NCBI RefSeq assembly: GCF_000237325.1
Contig: NC_017542.1
Location: 673,001 to 737,000, forward strand
Reading direction: 5' to 3'
DNA length: 64,000 bases
Source: Paenibacillus polymyxa M1
GTDB taxonomy: Bacteria > Bacillota > Bacilli > Paenibacillales > Paenibacillaceae
The notes beneath the pieces are model-generated. The model saw only the letters and a list, made by a program, of their open reading frames with translations. It was not told the origin of the DNA and did no database searches. Shown piece after piece: positions 7,298 through 16,875 of this stretch (within the stretch, counting starts at the first letter, position 1; every line of letters begins with the position of its first letter). A program made the position numbers and the translations under genes.

Positions 7298-9481
7298 ATG
7301 GCTATCATTGTTCAAGAGCAACCGGGGCTGTTTCATTTGCAGTCGTCGGGCATGAGTTATATTATTCAGATTGTCGATGGATTTCCTGTGCATGTATACT
7401 GGGGAGACAGGTTGAAGCACCGTGAGCCCATGGCTGATCTTTTGCTTCACACTCCTACGACGGCTGGATTGGATCGGCTGCCGCAAGAATACCCACAGTA
7501 TGGAAGTGGAGACTTCCGTACCCCGGCGTATCAAGTAGAGCTGGAGGATGGAACTCGCATCACGGAATTAAAGTACGATGGTTACCGGATTATTAAGGGA
7601 AAGCCATCTCTACCTGGCCTTCCGGCCGTATATACCGAGAATGAAGCTGAAGCGGATACGTTGGAACTGGAATTAAAAGATGCCTTTTCAGGTCTTAAAG
7701 TGGTTCTTCTTTATACTGTTTTTGCGGATCGAAACGTAATCGCTCGTTCGGCTCGTCTAAGTAATGAGGGGGAACAAAGTCTTCGACTCCTCCGTGCGCT
7801 AAGTGCCAGTGTCGATTTCTCGGGGAAAAGCGATTTAGAGTTCATGTATCTTTCGGGAGCATGGGCACGGGAAGGGAATATTACCCGCAAACCGATCCTT
7901 CAAGGTGAAACCCGAATTGATAGTAAAAGGGGCATGAGCAGTCACCAACTTAATCCTTTTACTGCATTGGTCACGCAGGAGACAACAGAACGCCATGGTG
8001 AGGCATTCGGCTTTAGCCTTGTGTACAGCGGGGGCTTTGAGGCTGGCGCGGAATTAGATTCATTTGGCTCTACCCGGTTTAGCATTGGTGTAAACTCCTT
8101 TGACTTTTCATGGTTACTGAGCCCAGGGGAGAGCTTCCAAACGCCAGAAGCCGTTATGGTATACTCTGGTCAAGGACTGGGAGAAATGTCGCGTACATAT
8201 CATCGCTTGTATCGAACTCGGCTTTGCCGAGGGACATATCGGGATGAAGAACGCCCTATTCTAGTCAATAACTGGGAAGCTACCTATTTTGACTTCAATG
8301 CAGATAAGCTGGTATCGATAGCGAAAGAGGGGGCAGAGCTAGGCATCGAACTTTTTGTCTTGGATGACGGTTGGTTCGGAAAACGGGATTCTGACAATTC
8401 GTCTCTCGGTGATTGGTACGAGGATCGTCGGAAGCTGCCAGACGGACTGGCTGATGTCGCGAAACGTATCAATCAATTGGGGCTTAAATTCGGGCTCTGG
8501 TTCGAGCCGGAGATGATCTCCCCAGACAGTGAGCTGTACCGGAAGCATCCAGATTGGTGCCTACACGTTCCAGGACGGCGGCGCAGCGAAGCCAGATGGC
8601 AGCTGGTGCTGGACTATACTCGCAAGGAAGTACGCGATTACATCTACGATTCGCTAGCTGCCATTTTCTCCAGCGCCCCAGTCTCGTACGTGAAATGGGA
8701 TATGAATCGCTGTCTGACGGAAATTGGTTCCGCCGAACTGCCACCGGAGCGCCAATCTGAGACTGCCCATCGCTATGTTCTTGGATTGTATGAGCTGCTG
8801 GAGCGCGTCACTACCGATTTCCCGCATATTCTTTTTGAGAGCTGTTCAAGTGGCGGAGGACGCTTTGACCCAGGCATGCTTTACTACATGCCTCAAGTCT
8901 GGACTAGTGATAATACCGATGCGGTGGAACGCCTGAAGATTCAATATGGAACTAGCCTTGTCTATCCTGTAAGCGCCACCGGAGCGCATGTGTCAGCAGT
9001 TCCGAACCATCAAGTTGGACGCATAACCCCCCTTGATTTTCGAGGTGATGTGGCCATGTCCGGAAATTTTGGATATGAGCTTGATCTCACGAAATTCACC
9101 GATGAGGAAAAAGAGACGGTCAAACGCCAAATCGCAGTATATAAGCAGATACGTGGCTTAGTACAGAAGGGTGACTTGTATCGCCTAAAGAGCCCGTTTG
9201 AAGATAACGAATCGGCTTGGATGTTTGTTTCTGAAGACCAAGAGGATGCCATCGTCTACTATTTCCAAGTGATGGCTGTTCCGAACGCGCCTTGGCGAGC
9301 CCTGCGCCTTGATGGACTAAATCCAGAGCTTGAATATGAAGTTCAGTCAGGAAATAGCGGGCAAAAGTCTATCCATGGGGGGGATCGGCTTATGAAGTTG
9401 GGCCTCCCTCTTGTCTACAGACAAAAAGACTATGAAAGTGGATGGTTCAGGCTTCGGGCATTAAGGTCCAACAAGGCTTAA
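7298..9481 (+). CDS. Alpha-galactosidase, glycoside hydrolase family 36
   Basis: The enzyme removes terminal alpha-1,6-galactose from melibiose, raffinose or galactomanno-oligosaccharides. The protein is 727 residues from ATG 7298, the usual GH36 length. Longer upstream reading to 7103 adds 65 residues without family character, while GAGAGGGG lies 12 bases before 7298. Seen motifs are the VKWDMNR segment (nucleophile Asp near residue 470), CSSGGGRFDPGM, and WTSDNTDA with the acid/base Asp near residue 540. There is no signal peptide, so it acts in the cytoplasm on imported oligosaccharides. It is divergent from the AraC gene and precedes the YesM/YesN/Lpl-type transport genes. Confidence 0.93.
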   Translation: MAIIVQEQPGLFHLQSSGMSYIIQIVDGFPVHVYWGDRLKHREPMADLLLHTPTTAGLDRLPQEYPQYGSGDFRTPAYQVELEDGTRITELKYDGYRIIKGKPSLPGLPAVYTENEAEADTLELELKDAFSGLKVVLLYTVFADRNVIARSARLSNEGEQSLRLLRALSASVDFSGKSDLEFMYLSGAWAREGNITRKPILQGETRIDSKRGMSSHQLNPFTALVTQETTERHGEAFGFSLVYSGGFEAGAELDSFGSTRFSIGVNSFDFSWLLSPGESFQTPEAVMVYSGQGLGEMSRTYHRLYRTRLCRGTYRDEERPILVNNWEATYFDFNADKLVSIAKEGAELGIELFVLDDGWFGKRDSDNSSLGDWYEDRRKLPDGLADVAKRINQLGLKFGLWFEPEMISPDSELYRKHPDWCLHVPGRRRSEARWQLVLDYTRKEVRDYIYDSLAAIFSSAPVSYVKWDMNRCLTEIGSAELPPERQSETAHRYVLGLYELLERVTTDFPHILFESCSSGGGRFDPGMLYYMPQVWTSDNTDAVERLKIQYGTSLVYPVSATGAHVSAVPNHQVGRITPLDFRGDVAMSGNFGYELDLTKFTDEEKETVKRQIAVYKQIRGLVQKGDLYRLKSPFEDNESAWMFVSEDQEDAIVYYFQVMAVPNAPWRALRLDGLNPELEYEVQSGNSGQKSIHGGDRLMKLGLPLVYRQKDYESGWFRLRALRSNKA

Positions 9482-9545
9482 GGCTTAAAGGATCAGTACA
9501 ACAGTACAATTGGCGAAAGATAGAAAACAATCGATTGAGTTATGC

Positions 9546-9575
9546 ATGCCCCTTTTTGTATAAAAGGGGCATTTT
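9546..9575 (+). terminator. Terminator of the alpha-galactosidase gene
   Basis: An 11-bp perfect stem, ATGCCCCTTTT (9546-9556) with AAAAGGGGCAT (9562-9572), is followed by T residues. It separates the GH36 gene from the two-component genes, so the latter likely have their own promoter or depend on read-through. Confidence 0.85.
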
Positions 9576-9611
9576 GCGCGCAGCAGCCGTACTGATTGGG
9601 GAGGACAAGCC

Positions 9612-11393
9612 ATGTTTTTTATACGAATGATGAATGACATGAAACTGAGAAAGAAGATGACGCTTACATTCATTTCGGTAGCTGTTCTTCCATTGCTGTT
9701 ATGCGGCCTGTTTCTGACTGGGAAGCTTCGAGAGGCCGTCATTAAGGACGCCTTTATGCAAGCATCCAACAACGTTGAGCGGGTCCAAAATCGTACAGAA
9801 GAACTGATTAAAGTGCCGCTGGACATCTCGTATCGGCTAACCAATGACAATCGGATGAAAATGGTGGCCAGCCAAAAGTATGACAGCTACATCGAAGTCA
9901 TTCAGGCCTACCGGGAGTATACAGGTATTCGTGACTACCTCCAGTTGTACAAAGAGATATCCGGCATCCGTGTCTATGTCCCTAATCCTGGAGCACTTAA
10001 CAATTGGGAATTTATCCAGCCGGATGATAGGATCATAACCGCAGATTGGTACAAGGAGGCCATCGCGCAGAAGGGATTGGCCGGCTGGAATTTAATCAAG
10101 GATGAGAGGTACAATGCCGATTATCTCAGCCTGATTCGATCATTCTCAGTAAATTCACCAGGGCGAAAAGGGGTTCTGGTCATAAATGTGAACCAGCGCC
10201 AATTAAATTCAATCCTGAATCAGGAATCGTTCCCTACCTTGATCGTGGATAGCCGGAATCAGATTGTCGCGTCCAATGAAGCAGAGTTGTTTGGGAAGAA
10301 TCTATCTGAAATTCATGCCGACGAAAATATACTTTTCCAACAGGAAGGAAGTTACAACACACTCATTAACGGAAAAGCATCGAAAGTGGTGATCGCAAAT
10401 CTAACTCCACAGAACAGCTGGAATGGACTTCGCATTATTTCCGTTTTTTCCGTTTCTGAAATTACCCGAGATGCTAATCAAGTGATATGGCTCGGCGGAG
10501 TCGTGATCACAGCTAGTCTAATATTTGCAGCCTTACTTATCTATGCTTCTGCTTCGCTATTATCCAGAAGGCTTCTCCGCTTGAGCAAGCATATGACCCA
10601 AGTAGGGGCGGGTTCATGGGAAACCTATCTCCATATCGACGGAAAAGATGAAGTTGGTCTACTATCGAGGGAATTTAACGCGCTCGTCAGTAACGTAAAC
10701 CATTTGGTCCAGGAGGTTCAAGAAACGAATCGTCAGAAAAACCTGGTGGAGCAGAGACAGAACGAGATCAAGTTCAAAATGCTGGCAAGCCAGATCAACC
10801 CGCATTTTCTCTTCAATTCTCTAGAGTCCATTAGAATGGAGGCCCACATTCGCCAACAGGACGATATCGCTAAAGCAGTCTGGCAGTTGAGCGCGTTGTT
10901 GCGCAGCAGTCTGGAGGCCGGTAACGACAAGATTCCACTGCGTAAAGAGCTTGAGCAAGTGTGCTGTTATCTTGATCTTCAAAAATTCCGGTATGAAGAC
11001 CGTTTGGAGTATCGCTTAATGGTTGATCCGGATTTGGAGGAAACACTGGTTCCACCTCTGATTATTCAACCATTGGTGGAGAATTCTATTGTACACGGTC
11101 TGGATAATCAAGCAGAAGGAGCTGTCATTGAAGTGAAAGTTAAGAAAATCCCGGAGGGGGTTCGAGTTATGGTATGTGACAACGGCGCCGGTTTCACGGA
11201 CGATCGTCTCGTCCTTGTACAAGCAGAGCTTGCTGCATCTGTACATGAACAGGAGGTCCAGCGAATTGGACTACGAAACGTAAATGATCGTCTCGTCTTA
11301 CTATATGGGACCTCTAGTGCCTTACATATTGAGAGCGAGCCTGGAAAAGGCACTTGTATTCAGTTTTTCATACCTGGAGGTGAAACCAAATGA
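9612..11393 (+). CDS. YesM-type sensor histidine kinase
   Basis: The 593-residue membrane kinase has one transmembrane helix near residues 15-35, a long extracytoplasmic sensor, a second helix near 295-315 and a HAMP domain (about 316-370). The phosphoacceptor segment is SQINPHFLFNSLESIRMEA, typical of LytS/YesM His_kinase domains. The ATPase part carries PLVENSIVHGLD, CDNGAGF and IGLRNVNDRL. It begins with ATG after GGGGAGGA and overlaps the response regulator by 4 bases (ATGA). By family knowledge this kind of pair senses extracellular oligosaccharides; here probably galactomannan fragments. Confidence 0.92.
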   Translation: MFFIRMMNDMKLRKKMTLTFISVAVLPLLLCGLFLTGKLREAVIKDAFMQASNNVERVQNRTEELIKVPLDISYRLTNDNRMKMVASQKYDSYIEVIQAYREYTGIRDYLQLYKEISGIRVYVPNPGALNNWEFIQPDDRIITADWYKEAIAQKGLAGWNLIKDERYNADYLSLIRSFSVNSPGRKGVLVINVNQRQLNSILNQESFPTLIVDSRNQIVASNEAELFGKNLSEIHADENILFQQEGSYNTLINGKASKVVIANLTPQNSWNGLRIISVFSVSEITRDANQVIWLGGVVITASLIFAALLIYASASLLSRRLLRLSKHMTQVGAGSWETYLHIDGKDEVGLLSREFNALVSNVNHLVQEVQETNRQKNLVEQRQNEIKFKMLASQINPHFLFNSLESIRMEAHIRQQDDIAKAVWQLSALLRSSLEAGNDKIPLRKELEQVCCYLDLQKFRYEDRLEYRLMVDPDLEETLVPPLIIQPLVENSIVHGLDNQAEGAVIEVKVKKIPEGVRVMVCDNGAGFTDDRLVLVQAELAASVHEQEVQRIGLRNVNDRLVLLYGTSSALHIESEPGKGTCIQFFIPGGETK

Positions 11394-12940
11394 TTAAGGT
11401 AGTCATCGTTGACGATGAACCGAAGCTTCGTCAAGGGCTTCAAACACTGATTCCATGGGAAAGCCTCGGATGTATCGTTACAGCTACGGCAGCCAATGGA
11501 AAAGAAGCATTGGAAGTCATCGAGGAAAAAGCTCCTGATGTCGTAATTGTCGATATCCGCATGCCGGTTATGGATGGCTTACAGTTGATTGAGCACTTGA
11601 GATCCGGTGGTCATCATTTGCATTTTATAATCCTCAGTGGATATGCCGACTTCGAGTATGCCAAACAAGCGATTAAATACGGGGTGTTCGGCTATCTCCT
11701 TAAACCGGTCGACATTGATGAAATGACGTCCAGTATAAAACGGATACGCGAGCGAATCGAAGAGGAGCGCCTTCAAGAGGAGTGGCGTAAGAGAGAGGTT
11801 ATTAATCGCGATTTATACCTGCACAGTCTGCTCGTCCCTCAAGAGAAAACTGAAGATCCCGCCAAGTTGAGAAGTAAAGCAATAGAAGCGGATTTGTTGT
11901 GGACCAGCTACGAAGTCGTGGTCGTCTACCCGCGTGTTTCCGAAGTAGACCGTTCCGATGTCGCATACCAGCTTTCGAATGGATTAAAGGCAAAGATCGA
12001 GGGGCAGATGATGGGGCTTGTCACAGTAATCCCACCGTATACAGTCCTGTTGCTCAACGCGCCGCTGCGCGGAAGAGAACGGCGTGAAATTCTGCACAAT
12101 GAGATTCGTAATGCTGCGGGTAATGTTAGGTTCGTCGCTGCAACCGGAGGGGCAGTATCTGCTCCTGAAGATATTTGTAAATCTTTTTTAAAGGCCCAGG
12201 AAGCGGTAAAACAATCCTTTTTCAGTGAGAAGAACCGACTGCTAGGTCCGCATCCTTTCTTTTCTCCTGCGCTGGATTCCCCCCGATTATCTGCTGATAA
12301 AGCTGAAGAAACGATGGAGGAATTCATCTTCCGCCTGTATTACAGTCTGGAAGTAGGGAACCAGACTGTAATACTTCCATTGTTGAACGAGGCGGCAGCA
12401 TTTTTTCTCCAACAGGGGCAAGATGAGAAGTCGATCAAAGAGTCGTTCTTCTTTCTGTCCAATGCGGTCATTCACAAGCTGACCGCGGGTTTCTGTATCG
12501 AGTTGAAAGAGACGGAGGAAGTTTCCCGTTTTTTGAATGGGATATACCAGCATGATCATTTACATGATCTTTTGGAAGAGACCTACCGTTTCCTGCTAGC
12601 TTTGGCGAAAGACTCCGAACCTCGTGGAAAGGAGCAGGAATTCAAAAAAATGATCGACTTCATTCACAGTCATTATACAGACAACCTGAAGCTGGAAACG
12701 CTGGCTGGACTACTAAACTATAGTACTGCCTATTTGGGTCAGCTATTCAAGAACAAGACTGGGGAGTACTTTAACACCTATCTGGACAGAGTCCGTATCC
12801 ACAAGGCAAAGGAGTTGCTGGACCAGGGAATGAAAGTTTACGAAGTCGCTGAAAGCGTCGGCTATACAAGTGTTAACTACTTTTACAGCAAGTTCAAAAG
12901 GTACGAAGGCTGTTCACCGTCGGAATATAGAAATCCATAA
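11390..12940 (+). CDS. YesN-type response regulator with AraC output domain
   Basis: The 516-residue protein has an N-terminal receiver domain with the VDDEP acidic pair, the phosphoacceptor Asp in VVIVDIRMPVMDG (about residue 55) and the LLKPVD lysine. A long linker follows, and two AraC helix-turn-helix motifs stand at the C terminus (about 415-515, with LLNYSTAYLGQLFKNKTG and VGYTSVNYFYSKFKRYEG). It is translationally coupled to the kinase and would activate the transporter genes that follow. Confidence 0.93.
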   Translation: MIKVVIVDDEPKLRQGLQTLIPWESLGCIVTATAANGKEALEVIEEKAPDVVIVDIRMPVMDGLQLIEHLRSGGHHLHFIILSGYADFEYAKQAIKYGVFGYLLKPVDIDEMTSSIKRIRERIEEERLQEEWRKREVINRDLYLHSLLVPQEKTEDPAKLRSKAIEADLLWTSYEVVVVYPRVSEVDRSDVAYQLSNGLKAKIEGQMMGLVTVIPPYTVLLLNAPLRGRERREILHNEIRNAAGNVRFVAATGGAVSAPEDICKSFLKAQEAVKQSFFSEKNRLLGPHPFFSPALDSPRLSADKAEETMEEFIFRLYYSLEVGNQTVILPLLNEAAAFFLQQGQDEKSIKESFFFLSNAVIHKLTAGFCIELKETEEVSRFLNGIYQHDHLHDLLEETYRFLLALAKDSEPRGKEQEFKKMIDFIHSHYTDNLKLETLAGLLNYSTAYLGQLFKNKTGEYFNTYLDRVRIHKAKELLDQGMKVYEVAESVGYTSVNYFYSKFKRYEGCSPSEYRNP

Positions 12941-13025
12941 TTTGTGGATGATTTTTCCCGAAATCCGTTGTATGGGCTCTGACTCTCCTCTGTTTTATGA
13001 TGGATTTAAGAGAGGGGATGAAAAA

Positions 13026-13982
13026 ATGAAAGCGGTAACAGCGAATTCGGAAAACGTATACAACAAACCAAAGCGGAATGCTTGGAAGGTATTTAAAAGC
13101 CAAAGGTATCTTTATTATATGTCCATTCCGTTTGTGATCTGGGTCTTCATCTTTCAGTATTTGCCGCTATGGGGCTGGACAATGGCATTTCAGAAATACA
13201 GACCCGGTTTGAGTTTTTTTGAACAGAAGTGGGTGGGCTTGGAGCATTTTCGTACTTTGTTCCAAGATGATCATTTTTACCAAGTACTGCGGAACACGTT
13301 GGCTATGAGTCTTATGGGACTGGTCGCTGGTTTTATTGTACCGGTTGTCTTTGCTCTATTGCTCAACGAGGTCCGTATTCAGGTTGTAAAACGATTTGTT
13401 CAGACTGTATCTTATCTGCCGCACTTTGTTTCATGGGTGGTTGCTGCAGGCATTGTCACCAAAATGCTTTCAGCGGATGGTGGTGTCGTAAACGATATGC
13501 TCATGGGTCTAGGCATCATCGATCAGCCAGTCCAGTTTATGGCCCAAGGTAAATTATTTTGGTGGGTTGTAACTTTCGGAGACATCTGGAAGGAAACCGG
13601 TTGGAACGCTATTATTTATCTGGCTGCCATCGCCGGTATTGGTCCTGAATTATACGAGGCTGCACGGGTGGACGGCGCTAGCCGATTCCAGCAAATGTGG
13701 CACATTACGCTGCCGGGGATCCGGCCGACCATTATCATTCTCCTGATTATGTCTATTGGCCATCTGCTCGGTACGGGATTCGAGAAGCAATTTCTGCTCG
13801 GCAATCACCTGGTCATCGATTACTCTGAAGTACTTGATTTGTATGCGCTTAATTATGGTCTGGCGATGGGACGCTACTCTTTCGGGACGGCCATTAATAT
13901 CTTCAATTCGGTGATAAGCCTGGTCCTATTGTTTGCGGCTAACGGAATCTTTAAGCGCTATACCAACGAGAGCATTATGTAA
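13026..13982 (+). CDS. LplB-type ABC sugar permease
   Basis: The 318-residue protein has about six membrane helices and the permease loop EAARVDGASRFQQMWHITLP near residue 210, which docks the ATPase. The reading frame extends upstream into the regulator gene, but the ribosome site GAGAGGGGA and ATG 13026 fix the start. It forms the transmembrane channel of a CUT1 oligosaccharide importer with the next gene. No ATPase gene is present in the cluster; such systems usually share an MsmX-like ATPase encoded elsewhere. Confidence 0.92.
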   Translation: MKAVTANSENVYNKPKRNAWKVFKSQRYLYYMSIPFVIWVFIFQYLPLWGWTMAFQKYRPGLSFFEQKWVGLEHFRTLFQDDHFYQVLRNTLAMSLMGLVAGFIVPVVFALLLNEVRIQVVKRFVQTVSYLPHFVSWVVAAGIVTKMLSADGGVVNDMLMGLGIIDQPVQFMAQGKLFWWVVTFGDIWKETGWNAIIYLAAIAGIGPELYEAARVDGASRFQQMWHITLPGIRPTIIILLIMSIGHLLGTGFEKQFLLGNHLVIDYSEVLDLYALNYGLAMGRYSFGTAINIFNSVISLVLLFAANGIFKRYTNESIM

Positions 13983-13996
13983 GGAGGAGAATAGAC

Positions 13997-14935
13997 ATGG
14001 AGGCTGTCAAAAGCACTACGCCGGTCAGCGGATTAAATAACAAGCTTAAGTCTAAATCACCACAAGACCGAATCCTAGAGGTAGTTGTTTATGTTTTCAT
14101 GATTGTGGTAACCGTTCTGACGATCTACCCGTTCTTAAATGTGCTGGCTATCTCTTTTAACGATTCGGTGGACACCATTAGAGGTGGAATCACCATCTGG
14201 CCAAGGCAATTTACTTTGAAAAATTACGATTTGATTTTCACCTATGAGGGGTTAATCACTGGATTCAAAATCTCCTTTCTGCGGACCGTCATTGGCACCG
14301 TAGCGGGCTTGGTCAGCGGCTCGATGCTTGCCTATACGCTTGCACGAAGTGATTTTCAAGCCAGAAGGTTCATCTCAATTTTTCTTGCTGTTACCATGTA
14401 TGTTTCCGGAGGGTTAATTCCAGGTTTTATCCTGATGAAGGAATTGCATTTAATTGATACATTTGCCGTCTATATTTTACCGGGCCTTGTAAGTGCGTTT
14501 AACGTCTTCATTATTCGTTCCTTCATTGATGGTCTGCCTTATGCGTTACAGGAATCAGCTAAGCTGGATGGTGCCAACGATTTCACGATCTACTGGCGCG
14601 TTATTCTTCCTCTTTGCAAACCAGCATTAGCGACCGTAGCGCTCTTCTTGGCGGTTGGACAATGGAACTCTTGGTTCGATACTTATCTGTTTAATGGGTC
14701 CAACGAATCGTTGACGACCCTGCAATATGAATTGATGAAAATTTTGCAAAGTACGACAACAAGCGCAACCAATTCCCAGGACGCTGCCAATATGGCGGAG
14801 CGTATGGCACAGGTCTCGCCGGAATCCGTCAAAATGGCAATCACCATCATTGTTACCGTACCGATTCTAATCGTCTATCCTTTTCTGCAAAAATATTTTG
14901 TTAAAGGTATGACGCTTGGAGCGGTAAAAAGCTAA
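13997..14935 (+). CDS. LplC/YtcP-type ABC sugar permease
   Basis: This is the second CUT1 permease subunit, 312 residues, with about six membrane helices and the coupling loop ESAKLDGANDFTIYWRVILP near residue 190. A strong AAGGAGGAG ribosome site lies just after the stop of the first permease (14-base gap), so both are made together. The C-terminal end FVKGMTLGAVKS is characteristic of the LplC branch. Confidence 0.93.
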   Translation: MEAVKSTTPVSGLNNKLKSKSPQDRILEVVVYVFMIVVTVLTIYPFLNVLAISFNDSVDTIRGGITIWPRQFTLKNYDLIFTYEGLITGFKISFLRTVIGTVAGLVSGSMLAYTLARSDFQARRFISIFLAVTMYVSGGLIPGFILMKELHLIDTFAVYILPGLVSAFNVFIIRSFIDGLPYALQESAKLDGANDFTIYWRVILPLCKPALATVALFLAVGQWNSWFDTYLFNGSNESLTTLQYELMKILQSTTTSATNSQDAANMAERMAQVSPESVKMAITIIVTVPILIVYPFLQKYFVKGMTLGAVKS

Positions 14936-14973
14936 AACGAGGCAACATTCATTATAAGGGGAGGTTTAGCTCC

Positions 14974-16653
14974 ATGAAGTCAAGAAAAAATAGAATGATC
15001 GTATCTTTTGTAATGTCACTAACTTTAGTGGCGACCCTTGCAGGGTGTAGTGGTAATAATCCGTCTGAGGCTACCAAGGCCGTAACAACAGGCGACATCA
15101 CGCTTACTTATTTTTCGGAAGACTCCAGTACAAATTGGAATAACATGAAGGATGAAGTCGGTAAGGTCATCGCTGAAAAAACCGGAGTAACCCTAGATGC
15201 TGAATTCGCTGTCGGAGACCCGGTCCAAAAGATTTCATTGATTGCAGCCACAGGAAACTATCCTGATTTAATCGCTGCTAAGGCGGATGTCGGCAAACTT
15301 GTCGATGCTGGTGCAATTATTGATCTGACGGATTTGATCGACAAGCATGCACCGAATATCAAAAAAATGCTGGGAGACAAGCTTGTTCGGACGAAGTACA
15401 GTTTGGATGATCAATCCATCTATGTTATTCCGACCTGGTCTGCTGTCGAAGAGGAAAAAATCAAACCCGACGTAGGATTTAAACTCCAACACCGTGTCGT
15501 CAAGGAAGCGGGATACCCGGACATTCGTACGGTACAGGATTTTGAAAAAGTCATTAAGGACTATATCACCAAGCATCCGACGGACGAAAATGGCAACAAA
15601 AATATCGGACTGTCCCTAAATGCCGACGATTGGCATATGTACCAGGTAACGAATTCAGGCTTCCAAACGACCGGGGGACCAGACGACGGCGAATACTTCA
15701 TCGATCAAAAAACACACCAAGCGACTTATCATTTCCGCCGGCCGGAAGAAAAAGAATATTTCCGCTGGTTGAATCACATGAATGCCATTGGATTGCTGGA
15801 CCCAGAAAGCTTCGTACAGAAGACAGACCAGTTTAAGGCGAAGGTAGCTTCAGGCCGCGTACTGGGTCTGGCCGATCCGGAATGGGACTATGGCGACGGA
15901 CAAAATGCGCTGAAGGCGGAGGGCAAATTCGATCAGACTTACGGTCATTATCCAGTCACCATGAGCAAGGAATATAAAGACACCAACTTCTGGCTGCCTG
16001 GTTTTGATGGGGGATACGGAATCTCGATCTCTAGCAAGTGTAAGGACCCGGTACGTGCTATCCAGTTCCTCGACTTTCTGGCATCGGAAGAGGGTCAAGT
16101 CCTGAATAATTGGGGGATTGAAGGCAAGCATTACACAGTTAAAGACGGCAAACGGACGATTATTCCGGCCGTACTTGAACGGATGAACAATGACAATGCG
16201 GCTTTCCAAAAAGAGTCTGGAATCGGTCTATATTGGAACTTGATGGTCCATTATGGTGATGGCATTAAGGACTCGACTGGCAACTATTTTACTCGTAGTT
16301 ATCCGGAACTGCTGACAGCGACTTATAACAAGTCGGAGAAGGAAGTGCTAAAGGCCTATAAGATTGAGCACTGGAAGGATCTATTCCCGAAGGAAGATGA
16401 ATTCCAACCGAGAGCATATGGAGCAGCGTATACGATGCCTCTTCCCAATGACGATCCGGCTGTTATTCTCGGAGCCAAGATGAAGGATATTACATGGAAA
16501 CGGATTCCGGAAGCTGTCATGACCAAGCCGGAAAACTTCGACAAGGTTTGGGATGCCTATATGGCAGAACTGGAGAAAGCCGGAGTACAAGAAATGGAAC
16601 AATCCTTTACCAAGCATATCCAAGACCGAATTAAGCTGTGGTCCACTAACTAA
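14974..16653 (+). CDS. LplA-type oligosaccharide-binding lipoprotein
   Basis: The 559-residue protein has a lipoprotein signal peptide ending in LAGC (Cys near residue 25). It continues as a long extracellular solute-binding protein of the LplA group, with aromatic residues (for example NADDWHMYQV and EWDYGDG) suited to stacking on sugar rings. It would capture oligosaccharides, probably mannan- or galactomannan-derived, for the two permeases encoded just upstream. It ends the operon in front of a terminator and faces the mannanase gene tail to tail. Confidence 0.92.
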   Translation: MKSRKNRMIVSFVMSLTLVATLAGCSGNNPSEATKAVTTGDITLTYFSEDSSTNWNNMKDEVGKVIAEKTGVTLDAEFAVGDPVQKISLIAATGNYPDLIAAKADVGKLVDAGAIIDLTDLIDKHAPNIKKMLGDKLVRTKYSLDDQSIYVIPTWSAVEEEKIKPDVGFKLQHRVVKEAGYPDIRTVQDFEKVIKDYITKHPTDENGNKNIGLSLNADDWHMYQVTNSGFQTTGGPDDGEYFIDQKTHQATYHFRRPEEKEYFRWLNHMNAIGLLDPESFVQKTDQFKAKVASGRVLGLADPEWDYGDGQNALKAEGKFDQTYGHYPVTMSKEYKDTNFWLPGFDGGYGISISSKCKDPVRAIQFLDFLASEEGQVLNNWGIEGKHYTVKDGKRTIIPAVLERMNNDNAAFQKESGIGLYWNLMVHYGDGIKDSTGNYFTRSYPELLTATYNKSEKEVLKAYKIEHWKDLFPKEDEFQPRAYGAAYTMPLPNDDPAVILGAKMKDITWKRIPEAVMTKPENFDKVWDAYMAELEKAGVQEMEQSFTKHIQDRIKLWSTN

Positions 16654-16674
16654 CTCGTTTCGCATAAAAGAACG

Positions 16675-16717
16675 GGGCCGTTTCCACTTTCCAATTGGAG
16701 AGGAGACGGTCCTTTTT
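16675..16717 (+). terminator. Terminator of the sugar-importer operon
   Basis: An 11-bp stem with two G-U pairs (GGGCCGTTTCC at 16675-16685 with GGAGACGGTCC at 16702-16712) is followed by TTTTT, 22 bases after the lipoprotein stop. Confidence 0.8.
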
Positions 16718-16763
16718 CATTAAGGTTTGCGATAGACTGCATTCGTTCAGGTTATAAATCAAA

Positions 16764-16804
16764 AGCGGCCACCCCGGTTACTTTCTGAGGTGGCCGCTGT
16801 TCTT
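16764..16804 (-). terminator. Terminator of the mannanase gene
   Basis: A perfect 10-bp stem AGCGGCCACC (16764-16773)/GGTGGCCGCT (16789-16798) lies downstream of the minus-strand mannanase stop, with A/T-rich flanks. It may act in both directions. Confidence 0.7.
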
Positions 16805-16875
16805 TAGAGACAGGCTTCTACGCTGCTTCATGGTGCTGGATGGGCCGGTACAGTTACGGATACGTTAAGAGTGCC

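Noticed and set aside
12870..13025. Extension of the first permease into the response regulator gene
   Set aside because: It overlaps the HTH region of the regulator; a proper ribosome site stands before 13026.
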